Shown: positions 1 to 8,887, numbered from the stretch's first letter. The stretch is 20,593 nt of DNA from HGM05232 sp964646495 (GCA_964646495.1 CAZYEO010000031.1:1-20593); one strand, 5' to 3'. The notes: generated by a model from the letters alone, not told the origin. A program made the numbers and translations.

Positions 1-101
1 AACTTTATCGCACGCTTTTTTTATTGTTGTATACCATAATAATATTACAGCCACCAAGAGAACAATATTAATCAACAATAAAAAAAGCGTGCGATAAAGT
101 T
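1..101. repeat. Fold-back inverted repeat at left end (29-bp arms, 43-base spacer)
   Basis: Bases 1-29 are the exact reverse complement of 73-101; the spacer is 30-72. The right arm lies in the ftsK reading frame. Read on the minus strand, the spacer gives a hydrophobic stretch (INIVLLVAVILLWYT) that runs in the correct frame into the ftsK codons of the right arm (TIKKACDKV). This is the kind of membrane helix expected just upstream of the FtsK linker. The simplest reading is that bases 1-72 are an antisense copy of the true upstream ftsK sequence, joined to the sense strand at 72/73. That is a hairpin or strand-switch chimera at the end of a contig. The repeat is observed; the artefact interpretation is inference. 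Confidence 0.85.
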
Positions 102-131
102 AAAAGTATTGTCCCGAAGAAAAAATTTAAG

Positions 132-1886
132 ATGGATGTTGGAATTGGGAAATCATCATCTGTAAAACAGGATAATACGGAAGCATCTAAATTTGAAAAT
201 GTAGAAAATGTAGAAAATGAAGCATCTAAAATTTCAGAATCTATAATCCAACCAATCGAGACTAAACCCACACCTAAGAAAGTCACTTCTAATGTTAAAA
301 CCATTCAAACTCTTCAAGAAGATGGCGTAAGTGTGGAGATAACTGAAGGTAAAATAGAAAAAGCCGATCCTTCGTCAATCAAGCAAGAGGCTTATGATCC
401 TACAAAAGAACTTTCAAGATATATATTCCCATCTTTAAACTTGCTTAATAAGATGGAAATAAAGGAAAAAAGTGTCGATATTAAAGAACAAGAAGATAAT
501 AAAAGAAAGATTACCGATACCTTAAAGAACTATGGGATTCCGATTAAAACAATTAAAGTGTGTGTAGGTCCTACTGTTACGCTATTTGAAATAATTCCAG
601 CCGATGGTGTAAGAATTTCAAAAATACGAAATCTTGAGGATGATATTGCATTGAGTCTCTCGGCATTAGGTATCCGTATTATCGCTCCTATCCCTGGACG
701 TGGAACAATAGGTATTGAAGTCCCAAATAGAGAACCGCAAACTGTATCTATGCGCTCAATTCTTGAATCGAAAAAATTCCAAGAATGTAAATATGAATTG
801 CCTATGGCAATTGGGTGCACAATATCAAATGATGTGTATATTGCAGATCTATGTAAGATGCCTCATATGCTTGTAGCTGGTGCTACCGGGCAAGGTAAAT
901 CTGTGGGACTTAATGCAATTATTGCCTCATTGCTATATCGTAAGCATCCAGCAGAACTAAAATTTGTGCTTATAGACCCCAAAATGGTAGAGTTCAGTCT
1001 ATATTCTAAATTAGAACATCATTATCTTGCCAAATTACCCGGTGACGGTGATCCTATTATCACCGACCCTATGAAGGTAATTGCTACTCTGAATTCATTA
1101 GCAGTAGAAATGGATAATCGATATGCATTATTGAAAGATGCACAAGTAAGGAATTTAAAAGAATATAATTCAAAATTTATCAATCATCGCTTAAATCCAG
1201 AAAAGGGACATAGATATTTACCATATATTGTAGTTGTGGTCGATGAATTTTGTGATCTTATAATGATGGCAGGTAAGGATGTGGAAATGCCGATCGCTCG
1301 TATTGCTCAAAAGGCACGAGCTATAGGTATACATATGATTATAGCCACACAACGTCCTTCTACAAATGTTATCACCGGTATAATAAAAGCGAACTTTCCA
1401 GGACGTATAGCTTTCCGTGTGACACAAATGGTAGATAGCCGTACTATTCTTGATTGTTCGGGTGCACAGCAGTTGATAGGTCGTGGAGATATGTTATTCC
1501 TTGCAAATGGTGAGATGGAACGTGTGCAGTGTGCTTTTATTGATACTCCCGAAGTAGAGAATATATGTGAACATATAGGTAATCAAATTGGTTATGAGGA
1601 AGCATATGAATTACCTGAATTTATTGCAAATGCTGATGAAAATGGTGGAACAATGTCAGGTAGTATTACAGATAGAGATCCAATGTTTGAACAAGCAGCC
1701 GAATTTATAATAAACGGGCAAACAGCTTCAACATCGTCTTTGCAAAGGCGATTCTCCATAGGTTATAATCGTGCCGGTAAAATAATGGACCAAATGGAGG
1801 CTGCAGGAATCGTAGGTCCCGCACAGGGGGGGAAACCAAGACAAGTGCTCATGGATTCGACTCAATTAAATCAACTTATAAAATAA
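132..1886 (+). CDS. ftsK: DNA translocase FtsK, 5'-truncated (motor and gamma domains)
   Basis: Hexameric dsDNA translocase that moves chromosome ends through the septum and activates XerCD recombination at dif. Visible domains, numbered from this ATG: an acidic, low-complexity linker (about 1-90); the alpha/beta motor, with Walker A GATGQGKS at 250-257 and Walker B VVVVDEF at 367-373; and a C-terminal winged-helix gamma domain (about 516-584), which reads KOPS-like DNA. The N-terminal membrane domain is absent. The frame is open upstream of ATG 132 to base 72, where the fold-back joint lies, so ATG 132 is probably internal. At 584 residues the product is well short of the roughly 800 usual in Bacteroidota. 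The TAA at 1884-1886 is 4 bases before the next ATG, suggesting an operon with the LolA-like gene and trxB. Function is near certain; the start is not. Confidence 0.95.
   Translation: MDVGIGKSSSVKQDNTEASKFENVENVENEASKISESIIQPIETKPTPKKVTSNVKTIQTLQEDGVSVEITEGKIEKADPSSIKQEAYDPTKELSRYIFPSLNLLNKMEIKEKSVDIKEQEDNKRKITDTLKNYGIPIKTIKVCVGPTVTLFEIIPADGVRISKIRNLEDDIALSLSALGIRIIAPIPGRGTIGIEVPNREPQTVSMRSILESKKFQECKYELPMAIGCTISNDVYIADLCKMPHMLVAGATGQGKSVGLNAIIASLLYRKHPAELKFVLIDPKMVEFSLYSKLEHHYLAKLPGDGDPIITDPMKVIATLNSLAVEMDNRYALLKDAQVRNLKEYNSKFINHRLNPEKGHRYLPYIVVVVDEFCDLIMMAGKDVEMPIARIAQKARAIGIHMIIATQRPSTNVITGIIKANFPGRIAFRVTQMVDSRTILDCSGAQQLIGRGDMLFLANGEMERVQCAFIDTPEVENICEHIGNQIGYEEAYELPEFIANADENGGTMSGSITDRDPMFEQAAEFIINGQTASTSSLQRRFSIGYNRAGKIMDQMEAAGIVGPAQGGKPRQVLMDSTQLNQLIK
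180..230 (+). repeat. In-frame short tandem repeat in the ftsK linker
   Basis: A 12-base direct repeat, GAAGCATCTAAA, occurs at 180-191 and 219-230. Between the copies lie 9-base units of GAAAATGTA at 195-203 and 204-212, and a partial unit from 213. All units are multiples of three, so they encode ENVENVEN-type residues without breaking the frame. The disordered FtsK linker tolerates such length variation. No regulatory role is visible. Confidence 0.6.
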
Positions 1887-1890
1887 TTTG

Positions 1891-2505
1891 ATGAACATAA
1901 AAGTTTATTTTTTATCCTTTTTTTTGTGCTTTTCTTTAATTGCGCATGCATTCACTCCACAAGGAATTGTAAATGAGGTGATAAAGCAGTATCGTGATGA
2001 TAACTATGTTACTGCTACAGCTTTAATTTCGTCACTTCAAGGTCAGCAAAAGGCTCTTTTAGTGATGAATGGAAATAAATTTCGTCTTTTATCTCCTGAT
2101 GCAAAATGTTGGTATGACGGATATACTCAATGGGCTTATTCCTCTGCAACAAAAGAGGTGAATATTACCACTCCTACACCAGAAGAGCTGCAAATGAGTA
2201 ATCCATACGCTGCATTAGGATCTATAAAATCGGATTATAATGCTGTAATGATGAAATCATCGATTGCAAGTAATTTTCAATTGAAACTTACCCCAAAAAA
2301 GAAAGACTCTCAAATAAAAGAGATACACCTTTCTATAGCTAAGACAAATTGGCATATTGCTAAAATTATATTTGTCATGGATGATAAATCGACATACACA
2401 ATCACTATCAGCAACTATAAAACAAACCAAAAATTTTCTCAATCTACTTTTAAGTTTGATAAAAATGAAGTTCCTAAAGGGACTCCAATTGTAGACTTAC
2501 GCTAA
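1891..2505 (+). CDS. LolA-like outer-membrane lipoprotein carrier / chaperone
   Basis: Predicted periplasmic protein of 204 residues. ATG 1891 was chosen over TTG 1888, which sits one codon upstream. Residues 1-20 form a signal peptide: a Lys near the start, a Phe/Leu-rich core and an A-H-A cleavage site before FTPQG. There is no lipobox cysteine, so the mature protein should be soluble. The length and the pattern of alternating beta strands (VMNGNKFRLLSPDAKCWYDG, then TQWAYS) fit the LolA/LolB fold, which carries lipoproteins from LolCDE to the outer membrane. The gene order ftsK - LolA-like - trxB is one I recognise from Bacteroidales genomes and supports the call. LolA sequences diverge strongly in this phylum, so the family is more certain than the exact partner. 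It is probably co-transcribed with ftsK. Confidence 0.75.
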   Translation: MNIKVYFLSFFLCFSLIAHAFTPQGIVNEVIKQYRDDNYVTATALISSLQGQQKALLVMNGNKFRLLSPDAKCWYDGYTQWAYSSATKEVNITTPTPEELQMSNPYAALGSIKSDYNAVMMKSSIASNFQLKLTPKKKDSQIKEIHLSIAKTNWHIAKIIFVMDDKSTYTITISNYKTNQKFSQSTFKFDKNEVPKGTPIVDLR

Positions 2506-2533
2506 GATTTTTTTAATTATAAAAATTACAGAT

Positions 2534-3478
2534 ATGAGCGAACATATAAAATGTCTAATTATCGGATCGGGTCCTGCCGGATATACTGCTGCGATCTATG
2601 CATCCAGAGCAAATATTGCTCCTGTCCTTTATGAAGGTATACAACCTGGAGGACAATTGACCACCACTACAGAAATCGAGAATTTCCCAGGTTATCCGGA
2701 AGGAATTACAGGTTTTGAGATGATGGAAGAGCTTAAGAAACAGGCACAACGATTTGGCGCGGATATTCGTATGGGAATTGTTTCTTCCGTAGATTTCTCA
2801 GCACGTCCAATGACTGCTACGCTTGATAATGGCGTTCAACTGAGCGCAGATACAATTATAATTTCAACCGGAGCTTCAGCAAAATATCTAGGTATTTCTG
2901 ATGAAAAGAAATATGCCGGGATGGGTGTTTCAGCATGCGCTACATGCGATGGTTTTTTCTATCGTAAAAAAGTAGTTGCTGTAGTTGGCGGAGGTGATAC
3001 AGCATGCGAAGAAGCTGTGTATTTGAGTGGATTGGCAGAGCATGTATATATGATTGTTAGGAAAGATTACCTTAGGGCTTCTAAAGTAATGCAAAAACGT
3101 GTGGAATCAACAGATAATATCACTGTATTATACAATACAAATACACTTGGGCTTTTTGGCGAAAATGGTGTTGAAGGTGCACATCTTGTTAAGTTTTCCG
3201 GCACTCCCGATGAAGAAAAATTCGATATATCCATTAGTGGTTTTTTCCTGGCAATAGGACATAAGCCTAATACAGGGTTTCTTAATGGACAGATTCCGTT
3301 GGATGAGCATGGTTATATAATTACCCAAGGGAATACCACAAGTACAGGAGTTGCAGGTGTATTTGCTGCCGGAGATGTAGCCGATCCACACTATAGGCAA
3401 GCAATAACTGCAGCCGGAATGGGTTGCAAAGCTGCAATTGATGCTGAACGCTATCTCACAGAAAATAATTTGAAATAA
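2534..3478 (+). CDS. trxB: Thioredoxin-disulfide reductase
   Basis: Cytoplasmic flavoenzyme that passes electrons from NADPH through FAD and a redox disulfide to thioredoxin. The protein has 314 residues, normal for the low-molecular-weight bacterial type. Motifs in order: FAD-binding GSGPAG at 11-16; redox pair CATC with C135 and C138; NADPH-binding GGGDTA at 152-157; and the C-terminal FAD motif FAAGDVAD. The ATG at 2534 places GSGPAG close to the N-terminus, as in the family. It lies 28 bases after the LolA-like stop on the same strand and is probably the last gene of the ftsK operon, since a bidirectional hairpin follows. Nothing is missing or unusual. Confidence 0.97.
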   Translation: MSEHIKCLIIGSGPAGYTAAIYASRANIAPVLYEGIQPGGQLTTTTEIENFPGYPEGITGFEMMEELKKQAQRFGADIRMGIVSSVDFSARPMTATLDNGVQLSADTIIISTGASAKYLGISDEKKYAGMGVSACATCDGFFYRKKVVAVVGGGDTACEEAVYLSGLAEHVYMIVRKDYLRASKVMQKRVESTDNITVLYNTNTLGLFGENGVEGAHLVKFSGTPDEEKFDISISGFFLAIGHKPNTGFLNGQIPLDEHGYIITQGNTTSTGVAGVFAAGDVADPHYRQAITAAGMGCKAAIDAERYLTENNLK

Positions 3479-3572
3479 AAAATTTATCTGTGGCAGTAAC
3501 GAATTATAAAATTCAGTTACACCATCTATTTATACTTTTTCTTGTTGTATGACAAATAGGTGTGTAAATAAT

Positions 3573-3609
3573 AAAGGTTGGAATTGATTTAATATCAACT
3601 CCAACCTTT
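3573..3609. terminator. Bidirectional intrinsic terminator between trxB and recQ
   Basis: The arms 3573-3588 and 3594-3609 pair over 16 bases with one mismatch (A-C on plus, a G-U wobble on minus) around a 5-base loop. The plus strand continues into TTTTCTTT, and the minus strand into an A/T-rich stretch. The hairpin lies between two convergent genes, so it probably ends both the trxB and recQ transcripts. Confidence 0.8.
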
Positions 3610-3642
3610 TCTTTATGCAATTAAAACATAATTATTGATTTT

Positions 3643-5475
3643 CTAATCAACTCTTGTTTTATATTCTTTGATGGCATCCGTAAATGCTTTCCAATATGTT
3701 TCTGTCTTTTTCTCTCCTATTCCATATAAATCGGCAAATTCCTCTTTTGTAGTAGGCTCCGATGACGCAATCTGTTGAAGTACTTTATCATTAAATATAA
3801 TGAATGGAGGAACTTTAATGTCATCGGCAATTTTCTTTCTGAGTTTCCTGAGAATATCATATAAATTATCCTTGTCAGGAGTCAATAGAATTATCTTATT
3901 CTCCTTTTTTGTTTTCTCAGTTATATGTCTATCATTATAATAAAATTTTGAGAGCAATATATTTATTTTCCCACGCAGAATATCATTACCATAATCAGTA
4001 ATGTGCAATAGATTTCCTTTATCGTAAGCGACTTCAATTACCCCAAGCTGAATCATTTGCAGGATATATGAATTCCACTGTGCAAATGTGAGGGAGTGCC
4101 CTACTCCATATGTCTTTAATTTGTTGTATCCTTTTGATATGAGATCTATTTTATGAGATCCGCGAAGTATGTCTATAAGCATACTAACTCCTATTGTATA
4201 ATTTGTGCGAATAATGGCACTTAATGCCATTTGACAAATTACGGTTCCATCTATTCTTTCCGGGGGATCATTACATACATCGCAATTACCACAATCGTGC
4301 TCATATCTTTCATTAAAATAATTCAGCAATATTCTCCGTCGGCACACATGTGATTCTGCATAGTTTTGCATCTGGTGCAATTTCTCTATGGTTACTTTTT
4401 TCTGTCCTGCATCATTTGCAAAACTCATAAGAGTAGCCATATCGCCAAACGAATAAAACATTAAAGTATCGGCTTGTAATCCATCGCGTCCGGCACGTCC
4501 TATTTCTTGATAATAACTTTCGATATTCTTAGGCATATTATTATGGATAACCCATCGCACATTGCTTTTATTTATCCCCATGCCAAATGCGATAGTAGCA
4601 CACATTACTTGAGTTTCATCATTAAGGAAACGTTCTTGAACCCTTGTGCGCGTAGCAGTACTTAATCCGGCATGGTATGCCTCAGCCGATATACCTTTAG
4701 CTTTAAGATGATTAGTGATTTTTTCTGTTAAGTTTCTCGATAAACAATATATTATACCACTTTCATTTTTATGGTTATTAATGAAAAGTTCTATCTCTTT
4801 TAATCTTTGTTTTGATGAAAAGTTACTTTTTACATTCAAAGAAATGTTCTTACGATCAAAAGAGGATAGAAATAATTTTGCATCAGGTATCCCCAGTTGC
4901 TTCATAATGTCTGCTCTGGTTAGTTTATCTGCCGTGGCAGTTACAGCCATTATGGGTACATTTGCAAAGTGAGATTTTATTTTTGATAATTGGGTATATT
5001 CAGGTCTGAAATCATGTCCCCATTGCGATATGCAATGGGCTTCATCGATTGCAATAAGATTGATATTAATATTCTTAGACCAATTGGCAATATCCATTAA
5101 TAATCTTTCAGGAGAAATATATAATAATTTTATTCTACCATTAAATACCTCTTGTAAAATTTGACGATTTGATGATTCGGTCTGTGAACTATTGAGAGCT
5201 GCAGCCGGTATACCAATAGAAATAAGAGCATCCACTTGATCCTTCATTAAGGCAATTAATGGAGATACTACTAATGTGCATCCATCCATTAATAATGATG
5301 CCAATTGAAAGCAAATGGATTTACCGCCCCCTGTGGGCATAAGTACCAATGCATCATTCCCTTTTACGACAGATTCAATAGATTCGTATTGTAATGGATT
5401 AAATGAGTTATAACCATAAAATTTTTTCAATAATGCCAACGCATTATTATACAGATTGCTATTTTTAGAAGGCAT
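3643..5475 (-). CDS. recQ: RecQ-family ATP-dependent DNA helicase
   Basis: 3'-to-5' superfamily 2 helicase of recombination and replication repair, 610 residues, typical for bacterial RecQ. Visible order: Q-motif region (FNPLQ, near 25-29); Walker A MPTGGGKS at 46-53; DEAH at 144-147 followed by the RecQ-specific aromatic-rich loop around QWGHDFRPEY; motif VI QEIGRAGRDG at 323-332; a zinc site with C378, C395, C398 and C401; an RQC winged helix (about 410-510); and a C-terminal HRDC domain (about 534-607). The ATG at 5475 lies inside the last codons of the upstream sugar transferase gene (11-base overlap, ATGCCTTCTAA), so the two are probably co-transcribed and translationally linked. Bacteroidota often carry more than one RecQ paralogue, so the symbol denotes the family. 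Confidence 0.95.
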   Translation of the reverse strand: MPSKNSNLYNNALALLKKFYGYNSFNPLQYESIESVVKGNDALVLMPTGGGKSICFQLASLLMDGCTLVVSPLIALMKDQVDALISIGIPAAALNSSQTESSNRQILQEVFNGRIKLLYISPERLLMDIANWSKNININLIAIDEAHCISQWGHDFRPEYTQLSKIKSHFANVPIMAVTATADKLTRADIMKQLGIPDAKLFLSSFDRKNISLNVKSNFSSKQRLKEIELFINNHKNESGIIYCLSRNLTEKITNHLKAKGISAEAYHAGLSTATRTRVQERFLNDETQVMCATIAFGMGINKSNVRWVIHNNMPKNIESYYQEIGRAGRDGLQADTLMFYSFGDMATLMSFANDAGQKKVTIEKLHQMQNYAESHVCRRRILLNYFNERYEHDCGNCDVCNDPPERIDGTVICQMALSAIIRTNYTIGVSMLIDILRGSHKIDLISKGYNKLKTYGVGHSLTFAQWNSYILQMIQLGVIEVAYDKGNLLHITDYGNDILRGKINILLSKFYYNDRHITEKTKKENKIILLTPDKDNLYDILRKLRKKIADDIKVPPFIIFNDKVLQQIASSEPTTKEEFADLYGIGEKKTETYWKAFTDAIKEYKTRVD

Positions 5476-6376
5476 TTTTTTCTCCTTTAACAGCGTTGTA
5501 AACAGTCAGAAATACAATCTTCATATCAAGAAGGAAATTCCAATTTTCGGTGTACCATACATCATATTCTACACGTTTTTCCATCTGCCACAATTGTTCT
5601 GTTTGCCCACGATACCCATTTACTTGTGCCCATCCGGTAATGCCTGGTTTTATTACGTGGCGTACCATGTATTTATTTATCAATGAACTATATACTTCTG
5701 TATGCTTCAGCATGTGAGGTCGCGGACCTACAATTGACATATCACCGCGCCAAACATTAAAGAATTGAGGAAGCTCATCAATGCTCGTTTTTCTCAATAT
5801 TTCTCCAATCCATGTTTTTCGTGGATCATTTTTTGTAGCTTGCATTTTATCGCTATCATGATTTACACGCATTGTACGAAATTTATAACATGTAAATTCT
5901 TTTCCACGATACCCAGTGCGTTTTTGTTTGAACAAAATTGGTCCCGGTGAGGATAATTTAATGGCAATGGCAACAGGAACGAATATAAATGGTGATAATA
6001 TTAAAAACACGGATGAAAATATAATGTCAGAAGTTCGTTTTAAAATCTTATTTACCATTGAATTTAATGGATTTGGACGTAGAGCCAGTGCTGGAATGTT
6101 CCCAATTGAGTATAATTCAAAACGTCTACTGAATTTATTATTTATTTGTGGAACATAATAAAAGTCAATAGCATTACTATCAGCTATTTTTATGAGATTC
6201 AGCATTATTTCATCATCATCTGCCGGCATAGCGCAATACATTTCATCGATTAGATTGTCTTTAACAAATTGTTCTACATCACATAATCTACCTTTATAAT
6301 TTTTTACCGATTTAGCTCCTTTTTTATCGTCAAAAAAGCCAAGAACTTTATACCCATATCCAGTATCTGATAGCAT
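5465..6376 (-). CDS. Polyprenyl-phosphate sugar transferase, C-terminal part (split gene)
   Basis: Catalytic half of a WcaJ/WbaP-type sugar transferase, which moves a sugar phosphate from a UDP-sugar to undecaprenyl phosphate at the inner membrane to start capsule or exopolysaccharide synthesis. Numbered from ATG 6376: the end of a Rossmann-like CoA-binding domain (about 1-90); a hydrophobic hairpin (about 119-140); the family signature QKRTGYRGK with KFRTM; the catalytic-region motif SIDELPQ (D200, E201); VGPRP at 216-220; and KPGITGWAQVNGYRGQ. The ORF is in the same frame as the ORF at 6386-6844, separated only by a TAA (6386-6388) and three sense codons (L-D-E). ATG 6376 is therefore probably an internal Met. 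Joined, the two ORFs give about 459 residues, the normal family length. This half alone lacks the four N-terminal helices but keeps the whole transferase core. It overlaps recQ by 11 bases. Confidence 0.85.
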   Translation of the reverse strand: MLSDTGYGYKVLGFFDDKKGAKSVKNYKGRLCDVEQFVKDNLIDEMYCAMPADDDEIMLNLIKIADSNAIDFYYVPQINNKFSRRFELYSIGNIPALALRPNPLNSMVNKILKRTSDIIFSSVFLILSPFIFVPVAIAIKLSSPGPILFKQKRTGYRGKEFTCYKFRTMRVNHDSDKMQATKNDPRKTWIGEILRKTSIDELPQFFNVWRGDMSIVGPRPHMLKHTEVYSSLINKYMVRHVIKPGITGWAQVNGYRGQTEQLWQMEKRVEYDVWYTENWNFLLDMKIVFLTVYNAVKGEKNAF

Positions 6377-6385
6377 CTCATCAAG

Positions 6386-6844
6386 TTATTTAACAGCGAT
6401 CTTGCCTTCTCCTATTATTATTACTTTTCTAAAATTGAATCCAAGGGTCCTATATTTTTTCAAAATCTTACGTGATACTATCCACCATATACTATATACA
6501 ATGAATAAAACGATATAAAATATAACAAATATTTTAGGACTTGTTTCTGGAAGATTTATAAATGATAAGAGAGATATAAAAATTGCTGCATTAAGAATGA
6601 CCGCTTTGAAAGCCTGAAGCACAACTTTGTCGGCATATACAATACGCTTTTGATGAATATCGCTGAAAATATATGCAACGATTAAATATGAAAAATTAAG
6701 TATAAGCCAGCTCTGGCGACAGAAAAACTGTGGTGGTACATCCATAATAAGACATACGCACAGATATACTACATTCAACAAGATCAAGTCTGCAAATGTA
6801 AGAATACTCTTAATGAACTGACCATATCTGCCTTTACGTGTCAC
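6386..6844 (-). CDS. Polyprenyl-phosphate sugar transferase, N-terminal membrane part (split gene)
   Basis: N-terminal half of the same gene as 5465-6376. It begins at a GTG codon; an in-frame TAA lies four codons upstream, so no earlier ATG is possible. The 152 residues contain four hydrophobic helices (about 14-34, 46-61, 81-97 and 103-124), then the start of the nucleotide-fold domain (KVIIIGEGK), where the frame stops after A-V-K. The codons after the stop (L-D-E-M-L-S-D-T-G) continue the family sequence without any shift, so this is a nonsense codon and not an indel. It could be a real inactivating mutation, a strain polymorphism or a sequencing error. No -7 box is visible between this start and the upstream terminator hairpin. 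Confidence 0.8.
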   Translation of the reverse strand: MTRKGRYGQFIKSILTFADLILLNVVYLCVCLIMDVPPQFFCRQSWLILNFSYLIVAYIFSDIHQKRIVYADKVVLQAFKAVILNAAIFISLLSFINLPETSPKIFVIFYIVLFIVYSIWWIVSRKILKKYRTLGFNFRKVIIIGEGKIAVK

Positions 6845-6870
6845 GATTTGGGTTTAAGGTTATTAATAAA

Positions 6871-6912
6871 TACTGCTCTTAGTCTTAATGATTACTAAGA
6901 CGAAGAGCAGTA
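6871..6912 (-). terminator. Intrinsic terminator downstream of the DUF349 gene
   Basis: The arms 6871-6887 and 6896-6912 pair over 17 bases with a single mismatch around an 8-base loop. On the minus strand the hairpin starts 18 bases after the DUF349 stop codon and is followed by TATTTATT. It should stop that transcript before the sugar transferase gene. Confidence 0.8.
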
Positions 6913-6930
6913 AAATAAAATATTTTGAGA

Positions 6931-8817
6931 TTACAGTTTTGAATCAATAATCTCAATTTTTTTCTCGATAACAGAGAGATCTTCTTTGATTTTCTCAATT
7001 TTACGCTCCATCTCTTTTAGCATCGTGTTTCCGCTTTTTGATTTTGCATTGAAAAATCCTAAATTATTCTCATAGGTTTTCAATTCATTGCGCTTAATTT
7101 CATAAGCTCTTTCAAAGCGTTCACGCTCACGATATAATTTGTCGGAATCAGATGAAATTTGATCTAAATTGCTCTCAAAATTGTGCATTTTAGCTCTATT
7201 TTCTTTGATGTCAAATTTCTCGAATGCTTCAGTAATTGCGTTTTGGTATTCAGTATATATTTTATCCTTTTCTTTAAAAGGAACATGCCCTATACCACGC
7301 CATTGCTTCATCAATTCTCTCACAGTTTTGCCACTTTCTTCATTAGGTTCGGCTGCAATGAGGGCTTTTAATTCGGCGATTATATCTTTTTTAGCTTTAA
7401 GATTTGTGTGTTCGACTTGTCTTACCGAAGATGTTTGTTTTCCTTTTTCTTCAAAGAACTTATCGCACGCCGAAATAAAGCGTTTCCACACAATATCACT
7501 TTGTTTCTTGATTACAGGTCCTATTGTTTTCCACTCTTTTTGAAGTGCAATCATAGCTTCTGTAGTTTCCTTCCAATTTGTACTTTCTTGTAATGCTTCT
7601 GCTTTTTCGCATAAAGCAATTTTTTTATCAAGGTTTATTGTAAGCTCATCTTTCATTACCTTGTAAAATTCAGCTTTTCTCGCAAAGAAAGCATCACATG
7701 ATTTTCTGAATCGTGTAAATATAGCATTATTTACTTTTCTTGATGCAAATCCAAGTGTTTTCCACTCTTCCTGAAGCATGATAACAGTTTTAGTAGCCTC
7801 GTCCCATCCTGAATAGTTTTTGATGGTATCAAGATCCATTGCTTCTATTTTTTCGCAAATTGCGTTTTTTGCATCTTCATTTTCTTTCTCTTTCTCTTTG
7901 CGAGATTCGAAGAATGATTGGTATTTTTTGTTTACAGAAGCTGACGCATCTTTGAATTGAGTCCAAAGGTCTTCTCTTAGCTCTTTAGATACCGGACCTG
8001 TCTCACGCCATTGATTATGTAGATCTTGCAATTTTTTGAAAGCAAATATTACATCATCCTCTTTGTCTAATGCTTGAGCCATAATGCATAAGTTCTGTTT
8101 TATTTCAAGATTTTTCTTGAAATCATAATCGCGTAGATCTTTGTTAATTTTCAGAAGGTCATAGAAATTTTCTGTTACAACCTGATATATTTTCCACATA
8201 TCGGTAACATTTTCGGCAGGGATATCACCTACTGCCCTAAACTCCTGTTGTAATTGCTGAAATTTATTATAGTGCTTATTTATATTATCAGTGTCGGCAA
8301 CAATTGCCTTAAGCTCATCAATTATCTTATGTTTAATTTCAAGATTATCTTTTCTTTTTTGTTCAAGAGCCGCAATATGAGTAATACGTTTCTCCTTATA
8401 TGAAGCAAGCAAATCTTTTACTTTAATTTCAAGATTATCATCCATAGGGGCAAATGCGCTTTCTTCATTCCCTTTCTCAAGGAATACTTGTTTCTCTGCT
8501 TCAATCTCTTTTTTTCTTATCTGATAAAACAGTTGCTTCAAGTAAGATATATCATCTTTCGACTCTTCTACATCTTTTTCAATAAGACTTTCTATTGCGT
8601 CAGCAATTTGCTCTTTATTGAAATCGGCGTATTTTTTTGTTTTTGCTTTTGAGTCGGCTGCGCCAACCGCACGCTCGTCAGATGCCAGCTCATCAGTTAT
8701 TGTATCGGCAGTTGCAGATACAGTAGATTCCAACACCTCTTGAGCTTGTGGTGTAGAATTCAAGGTTACATCCTTTTCTTGGTTTTGGCAAGATTCAGAC
8801 ATTTCACGCAAATCCAT
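6931..8817 (-). CDS. DUF349 repeat protein (five repeats, coiled-coil tail)
   Basis: A 628-residue, charged and probably cytoplasmic protein with no signal peptide or membrane helix. After an acidic low-complexity N-terminus (about 1-60) come five DUF349-type helical repeats at roughly 163-220, 237-300, 317-382, 396-458 and 476-536. Each carries the hallmark W/F-[KR]-x-[TLVI]-G followed about 15 residues later by a W/F-x-x-F/Y helix (for example WRETG then LWTQF; WKTIG then VWKRF). Residues about 552-628 form a Lys/Glu-rich coiled coil. The molecular function of DUF349 is not established as far as I know, so none is assigned. The gene has its own promoter-like box upstream and a terminator downstream, which suggests single-gene transcription. 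Confidence 0.85.
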   Translation of the reverse strand: MDLREMSESCQNQEKDVTLNSTPQAQEVLESTVSATADTITDELASDERAVGAADSKAKTKKYADFNKEQIADAIESLIEKDVEESKDDISYLKQLFYQIRKKEIEAEKQVFLEKGNEESAFAPMDDNLEIKVKDLLASYKEKRITHIAALEQKRKDNLEIKHKIIDELKAIVADTDNINKHYNKFQQLQQEFRAVGDIPAENVTDMWKIYQVVTENFYDLLKINKDLRDYDFKKNLEIKQNLCIMAQALDKEDDVIFAFKKLQDLHNQWRETGPVSKELREDLWTQFKDASASVNKKYQSFFESRKEKEKENEDAKNAICEKIEAMDLDTIKNYSGWDEATKTVIMLQEEWKTLGFASRKVNNAIFTRFRKSCDAFFARKAEFYKVMKDELTINLDKKIALCEKAEALQESTNWKETTEAMIALQKEWKTIGPVIKKQSDIVWKRFISACDKFFEEKGKQTSSVRQVEHTNLKAKKDIIAELKALIAAEPNEESGKTVRELMKQWRGIGHVPFKEKDKIYTEYQNAITEAFEKFDIKENRAKMHNFESNLDQISSDSDKLYRERERFERAYEIKRNELKTYENNLGFFNAKSKSGNTMLKEMERKIEKIKEDLSVIEKKIEIIDSKL

Positions 8818-8887
8818 AAGACATTGTTTTTTACATTATTATTTTTTTATCAAGCTACTGAAATTAATCAATAGCCTAATAGTGCAT

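Noticed and set aside
1..101. Invertible switch (29-base inverted repeats flanking a 43-base segment) at the 5' end of ftsK
   Set aside because: No recombinase is nearby. The inverted spacer reads as continuous ftsK coding sequence, which fits a simple fold-back joint better than a programmed inversion in an essential gene.
5467..5485. A7 run just before the recQ ATG as a programmed frameshift fusing sugar transferase to RecQ
   Set aside because: The upstream frame stops normally within 11 bases and RecQ has a complete N-terminus. An ordinary overlapping stop/start explains the arrangement.
6377..6397. Frameshift in the sugar transferase
   Set aside because: The two ORFs are in the same register; only a stop codon separates them.
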